A stretch of 34,892 bases of DNA from Acidobacteriaceae bacterium (GCA_003170825.1 PMYL01000020.1:1-34892); one strand, 5' to 3'. Positions 17,001 to 24,085 are shown, counted from the stretch's first letter. Notes: a model not told the origin generated them from the letters alone. Numbers and translations: made by a program.

Positions 17001-17562
17001 CTACGAAGACCGCGCCCTCGCCTTCACTGAAGCTCCCGTCGATGTCAAAGGCCTCATGCTCCAGCGCTTCCGCTGGTCCTTCGGCATCCTCCAGGCCGTC
17101 TGGAAGCACCGCCTGGCCTTCATCCGCAACAAGGCCATGGGCCTCTTCGCCCTGCCCAACATCCTCATCTTCCAGATGTTCCTGCCCCTCGTTTCGCCCT
17201 TCATCGACCTCATGTTCTTGGCCGGCGTCATCAACTACTTCGTTGACCGCCACTACCACCCCGTAGCCGCCTCCGCCGCCAGCTTCGAGAAGCTCCTGGC
17301 CTACTTTGGCGCCTTCCTGCTCATCGACTTCGTCACCTCGTCCGTTGCGTTCAGCCTTGAGCGCCGCCACCCCGCCAACAAAGGCGACGGCTGGCTCCTC
17401 TTCCACATCTGGCTCCAGCGTTTCGCCTACCGCCAGGTCTTCTCTATCGTTTTATTCAAGACCCTCAAGCGCGCCATCGACGGCAAGCCCTTCAACTGGG
17501 ACAAGATCGAACGCACCGCCAAAATGAGCAAGCGCACCGAAGCCCTCACTGAAACCCCCTAG
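14020..17562 (+). CDS. Tri-domain GH18-like / polysaccharide deacetylase / GT2 glycan synthase
   Basis: This is a 1180-residue membrane protein. A signal-anchor helix lies at about residues 24-46. The GH18-like domain (about 85-480) carries LSLDFES, with D227 and E229 at the catalytic DxE position. The NodB-type deacetylase (about 515-725) has SFDDGPDP and GNHTYTHPD, giving the metal triad D525, H575, H579. A membrane stretch (about 747-785) leads to a processive GT2 domain (about 795-1060) with IPAYNE, DDGS at 833, DAD at 887-889, EDAD at 978 and QRFRW at 1015-1019, then more C-terminal helices. Taken together it could polymerise N-acetylhexosamine, export it, deacetylate it and possibly trim it, like PgaC plus PgaB of poly-N-acetylglucosamine systems. 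The polymer identity is inferred. Similar fusions exist in several phyla. Confidence 0.93.
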   Translation: MPDKQIFFDPQRKRWKRLRRILDIIAVVSTLVLAVFIFNVLRNQHLPELLLPVPKHNYKALNDRTPLLRGAKARAARRKTGRKPSDIPFNTGEGLRAAYYVQYDAASYSSFKQHVHQIDLLFPEWLHVDAPQATLLAINNDSHREYPVVDGATVHDPDDMDRIKRVIQASKEDTEIFPHLNNFNPNTQYWDSTFGDVLKDKNKRAALRQQILRFFTAYPVYRGLSLDFESLPDDADPAYLSFIQELYADMHPRNLRFYVNTVVSISDNDLKLIAANSDGIILMNYDQHQVTSGPGPIASQEWFVGNLTRVLKVVPKEKLICAVGSYGYDWTLSIPNPSKNESGDKKHPKPPQVLYTEDLSVSDTWQRASDADADLDLDYDTLNPHFEYIDEDLNRRHVVWFLDGVTLLNELRAARALGLQTFALWRLGEEDGSLWNVWDKPSAAESLQALASVQPGHDVDTEGEGDILRVTGPPQPGKRAVQLDTDEPDPRKKLIVDEHMDVYPRTYTIEQYGYHPNQVAISFDDGPDPKWTPKILDILKQKNAKGAFMLIGAEAAENIGLMQRVVREGHEIGNHTYTHPDISEISPRQLDLEVKLTERLFASKLGVQPLYFRPPYDIDEEPDTDDQAAPVVRIQQDGYTIIGNKIDTGDWNEHPRKSPADIAQSVLAQLETMKTKPQFRGSIILMHDGGGDRSATIAALPILIDTLRAHGYAIVQVSALMGKTTAQVMPRLTLWQFLRALPDSIAFSGVQIVGNFIVLVFFLGDILMSARLILVGIFAVVDRLLKPRLQASPGYNPRVAVLIPAYNEEPVIVRTIRSVLNSDYKNLHVIVIDDGSLDRTFDVAREAYAAEIAAGRLQVFSRPNGGKAAALNFALDRMSEEIYVGIDADTVIAADAISRLIPHFEDPTIGAMAGNAKVGNRVNLWTRWQALEYITSQNFERRALDLFHVVTVVPGAIGAWRAAPVKAAGGYPLNTVAEDADLTMNLLEQGLKVDYEDRALAFTEAPVDVKGLMLQRFRWSFGILQAVWKHRLAFIRNKAMGLFALPNILIFQMFLPLVSPFIDLMFLAGVINYFVDRHYHPVAASAASFEKLLAYFGAFLLIDFVTSSVAFSLERRHPANKGDGWLLFHIWLQRFAYRQVFSIVLFKTLKRAIDGKPFNWDKIERTAKMSKRTEALTETP

Positions 17563-17587
17563 CGCAGCCACGAACCTCCAAAGATTT

Positions 17588-17649
17588 GTCATCCTGAGCG
17601 CCAAAAATCTGGATGTCATTCTGAGCGACCCATCGTCCGCCGCGGCGGA
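17588..17649. repeat. Shortened family A repeat fused to a GC-rich palindrome (family D)
   Basis: GTCATCCTGAGCG at 17588 and GTCATTCTGAGCG at 17615 are again 27 bases apart, but the usual tail is replaced by a perfect palindrome, TCCGCCGCGGCGGA (17636-17649). The same palindrome occurs inside ddl at 28135-28148. The stretch lies between the fusion gene and the convergent toxin gene. Confidence 0.7.
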
Positions 17650-17686
17650 CTGCGGCGGATGAGACCTGGGAATCCGAGGATTTCAC

Positions 17687-17977
17687 TCAGTACCCAGCCT
17701 CACGCCCGTGCCGGACCGCCAGAATCACCACCTGCTTCCCGTCATAGTGATACAGGGCTACATAAGCCCCAGCCCCGAACTCAACCACCCACTCGCGGAA
17801 CTCGGGCGGCAACTCATCCACGAGACGGCCTATCTCCGGATGCTTGCCGAGCAGCTTCACGCCCTGCCGGATGGCCTTGACAGCCCGTTTGGCCGCATCG
17901 CGGCTCTTGGGAACGAGAAAAACGTGCAGACGGGCCACATCGCGCAAGGCAGGTTGGGACCACTTCAGACGTGGCAT
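17687..17977 (-). CDS. ParE/RelE-family toxin of a toxin-antitoxin pair
   Basis: The product is a 96-residue basic protein with the ParE/RelE fold. It begins LKWSQPALRDVARLHVFL (first helix pair), continues RAVKAIRQGVKLLGKHPEIG and RLVDELPPEFREWVVEFG, and ends in the strands YVALYHYDGKQVVILAVRHG. ParE toxins poison DNA gyrase, while RelE relatives cut mRNA on the ribosome; the lack of clear RelE catalytic residues and the R-H-G-R-E end favour ParE. Its ATG lies 13 bases inside the antitoxin gene, so translation is coupled and antitoxin is made first. Confidence 0.9.
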   Translation of the reverse strand: MPRLKWSQPALRDVARLHVFLVPKSRDAAKRAVKAIRQGVKLLGKHPEIGRLVDELPPEFREWVVEFGAGAYVALYHYDGKQVVILAVRHGREAGY

Positions 17978-18249
17978 TCAGGGGCCTCGGCGTCCTCGCC
18001 CGCTTCGAGTTTGGCCAGCCATGCGTCGGCTTCCTCGGCGGTCGCGTGAAGGCCGGTCGTCTGGTAGTGGTTCCACGCCGCGAGCGCGTCCTGACGCAGT
18101 TGCTCACGCTTCTCCTCGCGCCCCACGTACTGCTCGACGGCCTCGCGCATGACCCAGTGCGACGACCGCCGCCGCGCCGCCGCGAGCCGCTGCACGCGCT
18201 CTTTCAGTTCATGATCGAGCTTCAGGCTGGTTGTAGAAGATGTCGCCAT
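17965..18249 (-). CDS. ParD-like ribbon-helix-helix antitoxin
   Basis: This 94-residue antitoxin has an N-terminal ribbon-helix-helix DNA-binding domain: the strand TTSLKLDHELKERVQRLA, a turn, then SSHWVMREAVEQYVGREE. An acidic C-terminal tail (about residues 60-94, with DAWLAKLEAGEDAEAPE) should wrap around the toxin. Such proteins neutralise their partner and repress their own promoter. The start ATG (18249) has GGAG upstream. A dyad that could be its operator lies at 18265-18281. Confidence 0.9.
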   Translation of the reverse strand: MATSSTTSLKLDHELKERVQRLAAARRRSSHWVMREAVEQYVGREEKREQLRQDALAAWNHYQTTGLHATAEEADAWLAKLEAGEDAEAPECHV

Positions 18250-18264
18250 CGCAAGTGCTCCAAG

Positions 18265-18285
18265 GTGTTACCTGGTCACACTATA
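18265..18285 (-). promoter_or_regulatory. Candidate promoter and operator of the toxin-antitoxin pair
   Basis: On the plus strand GTGTTACC-T-GGTCACAC (18265-18281) is a dyad with seven of eight arm positions complementary. On the minus strand a TATAGT hexamer (18285-18280, five of six to the -10 consensus) abuts it. No good -35 box is visible. A dyad overlapping the -10 box and 16-36 bases from the antitoxin start is the expected layout for autorepression by a ribbon-helix-helix protein. Confidence 0.4.
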
Positions 18286-18346
18286 CCGGGCGGCCGGCCC
18301 ACAGCACAACATTCCCCGTCACCTGCAAATGCGCTACCCGCCGCTC

Positions 18347-19285
18347 TTACTCCCCCGCCGCGCCCGCCCGATCCACAAACACCTGCTGCGGAGCATCGAC
18401 CTCAACCGCCAGCCCACCCACTTTCAGCTTCAGGGATTCGATTGCTGGCTTGCGGTCCAGCCGAGCGGAAAAGCTGAGTTCGTACTGATTCTCCAGCCGC
18501 CGCGCCAGATCCTCAAAAAACGGCTGGAACGAAACCGCATTGCTTATCCCCGACCCATAGCTGTTGCCGCCAGTCGCCTGAGTTACTTCAGACATCAAGC
18601 TCTGGGCGCCAACGACCACCATCGAGTTGTCGCTGATGCCGTACCGTCCGTTCCAGAAAATCGTGTAGACCACCAGCCCCGCGCGCACTGAATCGTTGAT
18701 TGCGGCCTGGACATAAGGGTCGTCGGGATCGAAGCGCGGGTTGTAGGGATCGATGCCGTCGGTCACCAGCACCACTTCGCGCCGTGTCCTACGCTCCCCG
18801 GAAGGCCAGTGTTGCGCCAGGTCGGAGAGGCAGAAGTAAGGACTGGCGCTCGCGCCTGCCGGCAGATGAAGCCCGCGCAACACCTGCGCGTGGTCTGTCG
18901 ACAGCGGACCGGACAGAGCCGCGCGTCCATTCTCCATATACCCGATGCCGATCTTCGTGTGCGGGGGCAGGCTCTGGACGAATTGTTTGATCTCGTCGAA
19001 CTGGCGGCCCAGGTTGCGTGCCGAACTGTCGATCAGCACCACCAGCTCCAGCCTCTCCCCCGCGCTCCCCAGCGGCGCCCAGCTGGTGACGCTGGACTCC
19101 TTCCCATTCACCTTAAGGCTCAACTCCTGCGCGGAGACCTGCGCCGCCGTATCGCCCTGGTGCTTGGCGAGAACCGTCACCACCGCCCGGCCCTGACCTC
19201 CGCCTTGCCCGCTCTGCGCAATCGCCGGCGCCGCCGTCAGCAGCGCCACGGCAACCATCCAAATCGCCATTCCCGGTTTCTTCAT
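18347..19285 (-). CDS. Secreted VWFA-domain protein of the acidobacterial type
   Basis: This 312-residue exported protein has a signal peptide (MKKPGMAIWMVAVALLTAAP, cleavage after AIA). A short beta domain (AQELSLKVNGKESSVTSW) leads into a von Willebrand factor A domain. The first MIDAS segment reads LVVLIDSSARN and is incomplete (the fifth position is Arg, not Ser); VTDGIDPYNPRFDPDD supplies the later acidic residues. Proteins of this plan are greatly expanded in Acidobacteria and are described as VWFA-related acidobacterial domain proteins. Their role is unknown; binding to surfaces or partner proteins is assumed. AGGGG lies 8 bases before the ATG. Confidence 0.88.
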   Translation of the reverse strand: MKKPGMAIWMVAVALLTAAPAIAQSGQGGGQGRAVVTVLAKHQGDTAAQVSAQELSLKVNGKESSVTSWAPLGSAGERLELVVLIDSSARNLGRQFDEIKQFVQSLPPHTKIGIGYMENGRAALSGPLSTDHAQVLRGLHLPAGASASPYFCLSDLAQHWPSGERRTRREVVLVTDGIDPYNPRFDPDDPYVQAAINDSVRAGLVVYTIFWNGRYGISDNSMVVVGAQSLMSEVTQATGGNSYGSGISNAVSFQPFFEDLARRLENQYELSFSARLDRKPAIESLKLKVGGLAVEVDAPQQVFVDRAGAAGE

Positions 19286-19363
19286 ACGAATTACCCCTTT
19301 CGAGGTGTTGCCGTAGTCGACAGCCCAACGCGGCTCACCTCTGCTGAGTTACGCGCAGCCGAT

Positions 19364-19385
19364 GATACTGGCTACAGCCAGTATC
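19364..19385. promoter_or_regulatory. 22-base near-continuous palindrome upstream of the VWFA gene
   Basis: GATACTGGCT and AGCCAGTATC are perfect complements separated by only AC. It lies 79 bases upstream of the VWFA start and 80 bases after the M20 peptidase stop, both genes being on the minus strand. A 2-base spacer is poor for an RNA hairpin and no T-run follows, so a protein-binding operator is the more natural reading. Confidence 0.45.
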
Positions 19386-19465
19386 CCGCCTGCGATGGGA
19401 TTTGTCCCAAAAATCAGCTTCCGGACCCGGGATTCAGCAGAAATAGGCACTTTTCGAGAAAGCGC

Positions 19466-20971
19466 TCACTCCCCGCCCACCGCCTTCGCAAACGAGTAGA
19501 AGAAATCCAGCGACTTCCAATACGAATCCACCGGCAGACGCTCGTCCCGCCCGTGCGCCCGCTCGTCGTCGCGCTCCAGGGCAATGGCCGAGTAGCCGTA
19601 GCTGGGAATCCCCGCCTGCGCAAAGTAGATCGAGTCGCTGGCCCCGTTCTCCATCACCGGCGTCACCGGCGTCCCTGGCCAGAGGGCCTGCGTAAGCCGC
19701 GTCAGCGGGTCAAAAACTTCTTTGATCGGCGCCGGCGGGATCATGGCTTTTCTTTCCGGCGCCGTATCGGAGACCACCCCCGCATCCGACACATACTTCA
19801 CGCTCAGCTTGGCGTCGCCAAAAATCCCAATCAACTGCTGCCGAATCTCCTCCGGCGAATGTCCCGGAAAAATCCGGCAGTTCACATTGCCCTGCGCCGT
19901 CTGCGCCAGCGCGTTGTTGGCGTGCCCGGCAGCCAGCCGCGTAGCCACGCAGGTGGTGCGGAAGTTTGCGTTGAAGCTTGGCTCCGCGGCGCTCAGACGC
20001 GCTGCCGCCGCCAGATCCGGCGGGAAGGCGAGAATGGCCCGAATATCCGCAGCCGTCTGCCCCGTCTCCTGCCCCGCCAGGTTCTTGAAGTACGTGCGCG
20101 TCACCTCGTTCATCTCGAACGGAAACGCATACGCCGCCAGCTTGTTCAGCGCCGTGGTCAGCTCATAAATCGCATTGTCGGGCCGCGGAAGCGAGCTATG
20201 CCCCCCGCGATTGGCCGCCGTAATCTGAAAGTCGGAGTAAACCTTCTCCGTAGCCTCCACGTCGGCCACCACCGCCCGCCCGTGGTCCAGCTCCACCCCG
20301 CCCGCGTCGGGATTGATCACATACGCCGCGTCCACCAACTCGCGATGCTGCCGCGCCAGCCAGTTCGCGCCGTTGAACTTTCCGCCCTCCTCATCCGCCG
20401 TCAGGGCCAGAATCAGGTCGCGCTTGGGCTTGTACCCCTCCCGGTGCAGCCGCAGAAACGTCGCCACCAGCGCCGCGTCGGAGTTCTTCATGTCCTGCGT
20501 CCCGCGCCCATAGTAGTAGCCGTCCTTCTCCACAAACTCGAATGGATTGGTCGACCAGTCGGAGCGCAGCGCCTCCACCACATCCATGTGGCAAAGAAAC
20601 AGCACCGGCTTCCCGGTCGCCGGCCCCGCAGCCCTTAACCGGACCACGAGATTCTGTTTGCGCGCATCCGGCCCCAGAAGTTGCACGTCCTCGGCCGGAA
20701 ACCCCGCGTCCAGAAACCGCTTCTGCATGGCTGCGGTCGCAGTGGTCACGTTGCCCTTGGGCGTGTCCGTCGTGTTGATCTCGATCAGCTCCTTGAAGAT
20801 TGCCCGAGCCAGCGCACGATCCTCCGCGGATGCCGCCGGTAGCGAACTCACCTGTAACGAGTTTTGGACCGGCGGGCTCTGGGCAAACCCGGCAAGGTTA
20901 AGGCAGCCTGCCCCAAGGAAGACAGAAAAGACGAGCGCGGCAATCGGTGCTGACAAAGTATTACGGTGCAT
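19466..20971 (-). CDS. Secreted M20-family metallopeptidase
   Basis: The product is 501 residues from the ATG at 20971, chosen because a signal peptide begins there (MHRNTLSAPIAALVFSVFLG, likely cleaved near GFAQ-S). A further-upstream start would bury that signal. The M20 di-zinc site is complete: H128 and D130 in LFLCHMDVVEA, D160 in GRGTQDMKNSD, and the Glu pair E194-E195 in LTADEEGGKFNG. A dimerisation (lid) domain occupies the middle. Enzymes of this family remove acyl groups or cut dipeptides and C-terminal residues. The exact substrate is unknown; export suggests scavenging of peptides outside the cytoplasm. Confidence 0.92.
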   Translation of the reverse strand: MHRNTLSAPIAALVFSVFLGAGCLNLAGFAQSPPVQNSLQVSSLPAASAEDRALARAIFKELIEINTTDTPKGNVTTATAAMQKRFLDAGFPAEDVQLLGPDARKQNLVVRLRAAGPATGKPVLFLCHMDVVEALRSDWSTNPFEFVEKDGYYYGRGTQDMKNSDAALVATFLRLHREGYKPKRDLILALTADEEGGKFNGANWLARQHRELVDAAYVINPDAGGVELDHGRAVVADVEATEKVYSDFQITAANRGGHSSLPRPDNAIYELTTALNKLAAYAFPFEMNEVTRTYFKNLAGQETGQTAADIRAILAFPPDLAAAARLSAAEPSFNANFRTTCVATRLAAGHANNALAQTAQGNVNCRIFPGHSPEEIRQQLIGIFGDAKLSVKYVSDAGVVSDTAPERKAMIPPAPIKEVFDPLTRLTQALWPGTPVTPVMENGASDSIYFAQAGIPSYGYSAIALERDDERAHGRDERLPVDSYWKSLDFFYSFAKAVGGE

Positions 20972-21053
20972 GAGCGCATTGTAAAGCGGCCTGGACAAAA
21001 CTCCGCGCGGAAAATGCAGAGCCCGCGTTTGCGCCCCGCCACGAATCGATTTA

Positions 21054-21067
21054 TCGTGGTCCCACGA
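21054..21067. promoter_or_regulatory. Dyad between divergent peptidase and VOC genes
   Basis: TCGTGG-TC-CCACGA is a perfect 6-base-arm dyad, and another CCACGA half-site lies upstream at 21039-21044. The intergenic gap is only 113 bases, with the VOC start 18 bases downstream of the dyad. It could be a shared operator, but short GC-rich dyads arise by chance. Confidence 0.3.
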
Positions 21068-21084
21068 CACAATCGAGGTGCAGA

Positions 21085-22038
21085 ATGTATTGGAAATTCA
21101 TGGTCGCCGCTTCTCTCGTCGCCTTCACCGTCACAGCCGCCGCTCAATTGCCGGACAAACCGCTCGCACGCCCAAAAATCACCGGCATCTCGCACCTGGC
21201 CGTCTACACCTCGAACCCCGCCGCCACCGACCGCTACTACCGCGAGATCGTCGGCGCAATCAAACTGCCCGACCCCGAAGACCCCAAAGGCGTCCGTTAC
21301 GCCCTCAGCGCCACCCAGTTCATTGAGGTGCTGCCGCTGCCCGACGGAGCCGGCATCGACCGGCTCGACCACACCGCCTGGAACACCGACGACGCCGAAG
21401 CCCTCCGCCGCTATCTTGGCTCCAAATCATGGAAGGTGCCGGGCCAAATCGAAAAGGGCGCCGACGGCAGCCGCTGGTTCACCGTAAAGGATCCCGAAGG
21501 CAACAAAGTGGAGTTCGTGCAGCCACCCGCGCAACTCAAGCCGCTCGCAGCTCCCGCGGTCATCGGCCACCACATCATCCACGCCGGTTTCCTGGTCCAC
21601 AGCCGCGCCGTCGAGGACACCTTCTACCGCGATCTCCTCGGTTTCCGTCCCTACTGGTTTGGCGGCATGACGGAAGGCAGGATCGACTGGGTGAGCCAGC
21701 AGGCCCCGGACGGCCACGACTGGCTCGAATACATGCTCACCAGCGGCCCAGGCTCGGAACCGGGCGGCTCCGGCATTCCAGCCACCATCTCCCAGCAGCA
21801 ACTCGGCGTGCTTGACCATCTCTCCATCGGCGAAGACTCCGTGCTCAACGCCTACAAGGTGCTGCAGGATGGCAACCGCCTCACCGGACGCCACGACGAC
21901 CAGCCCAAAATCGGCAAAGACGGCAAGGGCCAGTTCAACCTCTACGACCCCGATGGCGTTCGCGTGGAATTGATGAACTTCCACGCCACGGAAAAGCCCT
22001 GCTGCTCGCCGTTTACCGCCGACGACCCGGTGGAGTGA
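21085..22038 (+). CDS. Secreted protein with two VOC (glyoxalase/dioxygenase) domains
   Basis: This 317-residue protein has a signal peptide (MYWKFMVAASLVAFTVTAAA-Q). The first VOC half begins ITGISHLAVYTSNPAATDRY and closes at FTVKDPEGNKVEFVQPP. The second begins IIHAGFLVHSRAVEDTFYRD, with LLGFRPYWFGG, and closes at LYDPDGVRVELMNFH. Paired beta-alpha-beta-beta-beta units form one metal cleft, with His and Glu ligands such as those in ISHLAV and RVELM. The family includes glyoxalases, dioxygenases and resistance proteins, so the reaction is not predictable. AGGTG lies 5 bases before the ATG. It is divergent from the M20 peptidase. Confidence 0.88.
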   Translation: MYWKFMVAASLVAFTVTAAAQLPDKPLARPKITGISHLAVYTSNPAATDRYYREIVGAIKLPDPEDPKGVRYALSATQFIEVLPLPDGAGIDRLDHTAWNTDDAEALRRYLGSKSWKVPGQIEKGADGSRWFTVKDPEGNKVEFVQPPAQLKPLAAPAVIGHHIIHAGFLVHSRAVEDTFYRDLLGFRPYWFGGMTEGRIDWVSQQAPDGHDWLEYMLTSGPGSEPGGSGIPATISQQQLGVLDHLSIGEDSVLNAYKVLQDGNRLTGRHDDQPKIGKDGKGQFNLYDPDGVRVELMNFHATEKPCCSPFTADDPVE

Positions 22039-22081
22039 ATTTGAAACGTAGGACGCACCAAGACGAAGGAACTGCCCAATA

Positions 22082-22119
22082 GGTGCATGTGCTGCTGAGC
22101 CACCAGTAGCACGTGCACC
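22082..22119. repeat. Intergenic 12-pair hairpin before gatB
   Basis: GGTGCATGTGCT (22082-22093) and AGCACGTGCACC (22108-22119) pair along all 12 positions with one G-T pair, around a 14-base loop. It lies 44 bases before the gatB start and after the VOC gene. No T-run follows, so it is better read as a dispersed extragenic palindrome or a leader hairpin. Confidence 0.5.
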
Positions 22120-22163
22120 CTACATCACACCGTCACTCTTACGCTTCGCGATAAAATTCACAT

Positions 22164-23681
22164 ATGCCCGCCGCCGCGCTTTCACCCGAAGTCCTGGCCA
22201 AGTACGAGCCCGTGATCGGACTCGAGGTCCACGTGCAACTGCTCACCGCCTCCAAGGCCTTCTGCGCTTGCGCCAATCATTTCGGCTCGGACCCCAACAC
22301 CAATATCTGCCCGGTCTGCCTGGGGCTGCCCGGCGCGCTCCCGGTGCTCAATGCCAAGGCCGTCGAGTTCGCCACCCTCGCCGCCCTGGCCATCAACTGC
22401 GAGGTGCGCGAGCGCTCCATCTTCGCCCGCAAGAATTACTTCTATCCCGACCTGCCCAAGGGCTACCAGATCTCGCAGTTCGACAAGCCCATCGCCGAGC
22501 ACGGCTGGATCGAGGTGCCCACCGCTCACGGGGTCCCCAACGACAGGTCTTCGTCGTTGGGGTGTGCAGACGGCGGGGTCAGGCGCATCGGCATCACCCG
22601 CCTGCACCTGGAAGAGGACGCCGGCAAGAGCCTCCACGACGGCTTTGCCGACTCCGCCACCCGCACCTACCTGGACCTGAACCGCTGCGGCACGCCCCTG
22701 GCCGAGATCGTCTCCGAACCCGACATCCGCTCGCCCGAAGAGGCTTTCGAATACCTCACCCGCCTTAAGGAAATCCTGCTCTACACCGGCGTCTCCGACT
22801 GCAATATGGAGGAGGGTTCGCTGCGCTGCGACGCCAACGTGAGCGTCCGCCTTAAAGGCGCGCCCCAATTCGGCATCAAGGCCGAAGTGAAGAACGTGAA
22901 CAGCTTCCGCTTCGTCCGTGCAGCCCTCGAATACGAGATCGAGCGCCAGATCGAGGTTCTCGAGTCCGGCGGCCGCGTGATTCAGGAGAGCCGCACCTGG
23001 AACGCCGCCGAGGGGCGCACCTATTCCATGCGCTCCAAGGAGCAGGCCCACGACTACCGCTACTTCCCCGAGCCGGACCTGCCGCCGCTGATCGTCTCCG
23101 CGGAGTTTTTGGCCGAGACGAAAAAGAAGCTGCCGGAGCTGCCCGAAGCCCGCCGCGCCCGCATGATCGCCGAGTACGAGCTGACACCACAGGACGCCTT
23201 CACTCTGACGGCCAGGCGCGAGTTCGCCGACCGCTTTGAAGCCGCCGCCCGCACCGCCCGCAGCCCCCGCCGCGTAGCCAACGTGCTGCTCAGCGAGGTG
23301 GGTGGCCGGCTGAAGGCGCTGGGCCTCGAACAGGAACATTCGCCTGTCTCCATGGCCGGCATTGTTCAGGCCGCCGATCTCCTCGATGAGGGCAAGATCA
23401 GCTCCAGGCAGCTCAAGCAGCTTTTCGATGTGTGTTTTGAGAAGGGTGAAGACTTCCCCGCCGTCTACGACCGCGAGAAGCCCCAGCAGATCACCGACGC
23501 CTCAGCCCTGGAAGCGCTGATCGACGAGGTCATCGCCGCCAACCCCAAGCAGGTGGAGCAGTACCGCGCCGGCAAAAAGACGATGGCTGGATTCTTTGTG
23601 GGCCAGGTGATGAAAGCCTCGAAGGGCCAGGCCAACCCGGCGCTCCTGAACCAACTTGTGACCAAAAAGCTGGAGGGGTGA
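22164..23681 (+). CDS. gatB: Aspartyl/glutamyl-tRNA amidotransferase subunit B
   Basis: GatB is the kinase/transamidase subunit of GatCAB, which converts Glu-tRNA-Gln (and Asp-tRNA-Asn) to the amide form. The 505 residues begin with the usual YEPVIGLEVHVQLLTASKAF. They continue with NICPVCLGLPGALPVLN, FARKNYFYPDLPKGYQISQF, ITRLHLEEDAGKSLHDG and MEEGSLRCDANVSVR, then the helical and YqeY-like tail domain. The protein is some 15-25 residues longer than typical GatB. The excess lies at about residues 122-138, where a palindromic repeat (22530-22564) is read in frame as GVPNDRSSSLGC just before VRRIGITRLHLEEDAGK. This is a surface loop position in the family. gatA and gatC are not in the window. 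Confidence 0.97.
   Translation: MPAAALSPEVLAKYEPVIGLEVHVQLLTASKAFCACANHFGSDPNTNICPVCLGLPGALPVLNAKAVEFATLAALAINCEVRERSIFARKNYFYPDLPKGYQISQFDKPIAEHGWIEVPTAHGVPNDRSSSLGCADGGVRRIGITRLHLEEDAGKSLHDGFADSATRTYLDLNRCGTPLAEIVSEPDIRSPEEAFEYLTRLKEILLYTGVSDCNMEEGSLRCDANVSVRLKGAPQFGIKAEVKNVNSFRFVRAALEYEIERQIEVLESGGRVIQESRTWNAAEGRTYSMRSKEQAHDYRYFPEPDLPPLIVSAEFLAETKKKLPELPEARRARMIAEYELTPQDAFTLTARREFADRFEAAARTARSPRRVANVLLSEVGGRLKALGLEQEHSPVSMAGIVQAADLLDEGKISSRQLKQLFDVCFEKGEDFPAVYDREKPQQITDASALEALIDEVIAANPKQVEQYRAGKKTMAGFFVGQVMKASKGQANPALLNQLVTKKLEG
22530..22564. repeat. Palindromic repeat, family C, in frame inside gatB
   Basis: CCCCAACGAC (22535-22544) and GTCGTTGGGG (22553-22562) form a perfect 10-base stem around the loop AGGTCTTC, with GGGGT (sharing no stem base) before it and TG after it. 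The element begins exactly on a codon boundary and keeps the frame open. Its partner is inside the GT39 gene (12643-12677); differences in the stem are matched on both arms. Confidence 0.88.
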
Positions 23682-23689
23682 AGCGGTTC

Positions 23690-24085
23690 CTATTTCAATT
23701 TCAGCTCGCACACAAAATCCTTCCGCGTGTCCCACGAGCTGACCGTCTTTGTAGCGCTCTTCTTCCCGTCCTTTTCCGCCCAGAGCTCATGGTCTTCCGC
23801 CATATTCACCTGGGTAAAGCGGAATTTGCCGTCGGCGGCCGAGGTATAGCTGCGGATCGACTTGGTCTTCAGGTCTCTGAGAAAGACGGTGGCGCCGCCC
23901 GCCGGTTTGGAATTCGCGTCCACCACGTATCCCGACACCACGCGCTGGCCCAAATTCTGGGCCTGCGCCATGGCCGGCCCAAGACCAAATCCGATCGGGC
24001 CGCCCCGCGACCCCACGGGAACCACCCCCGCCGCCAGGGCAGCGCACGCCACCCCGGCCAGCAAACTCGTGCGGTTCAGCCTCAC
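23690..24085 (-). CDS. Secreted carboxypeptidase-regulatory-like domain protein
   Basis: This is a 131-residue exported protein. The GTG at 24085 overlaps the upstream TGA as GTGA, giving coupling to the LysW-like gene. A signal peptide (RTSLLAGVACAALAAG, cleavage after PAMAQA) precedes a single prealbumin-like beta domain: VVSGYVVDANSKPAGGATVF, then LRDLKTKSIRSYTSAADGKF and RFTQVNMAEDHELWAEKDG. This small domain is common in acidobacterial secreted proteins, where it is usually a binding or stabilising module. No catalytic residues are apparent. It converges on gatB with an 8-base gap. Confidence 0.82.
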   Translation of the reverse strand: MRLNRTSLLAGVACAALAAGVVPVGSRGGPIGFGLGPAMAQAQNLGQRVVSGYVVDANSKPAGGATVFLRDLKTKSIRSYTSAADGKFRFTQVNMAEDHELWAEKDGKKSATKTVSSWDTRKDFVCELKLK

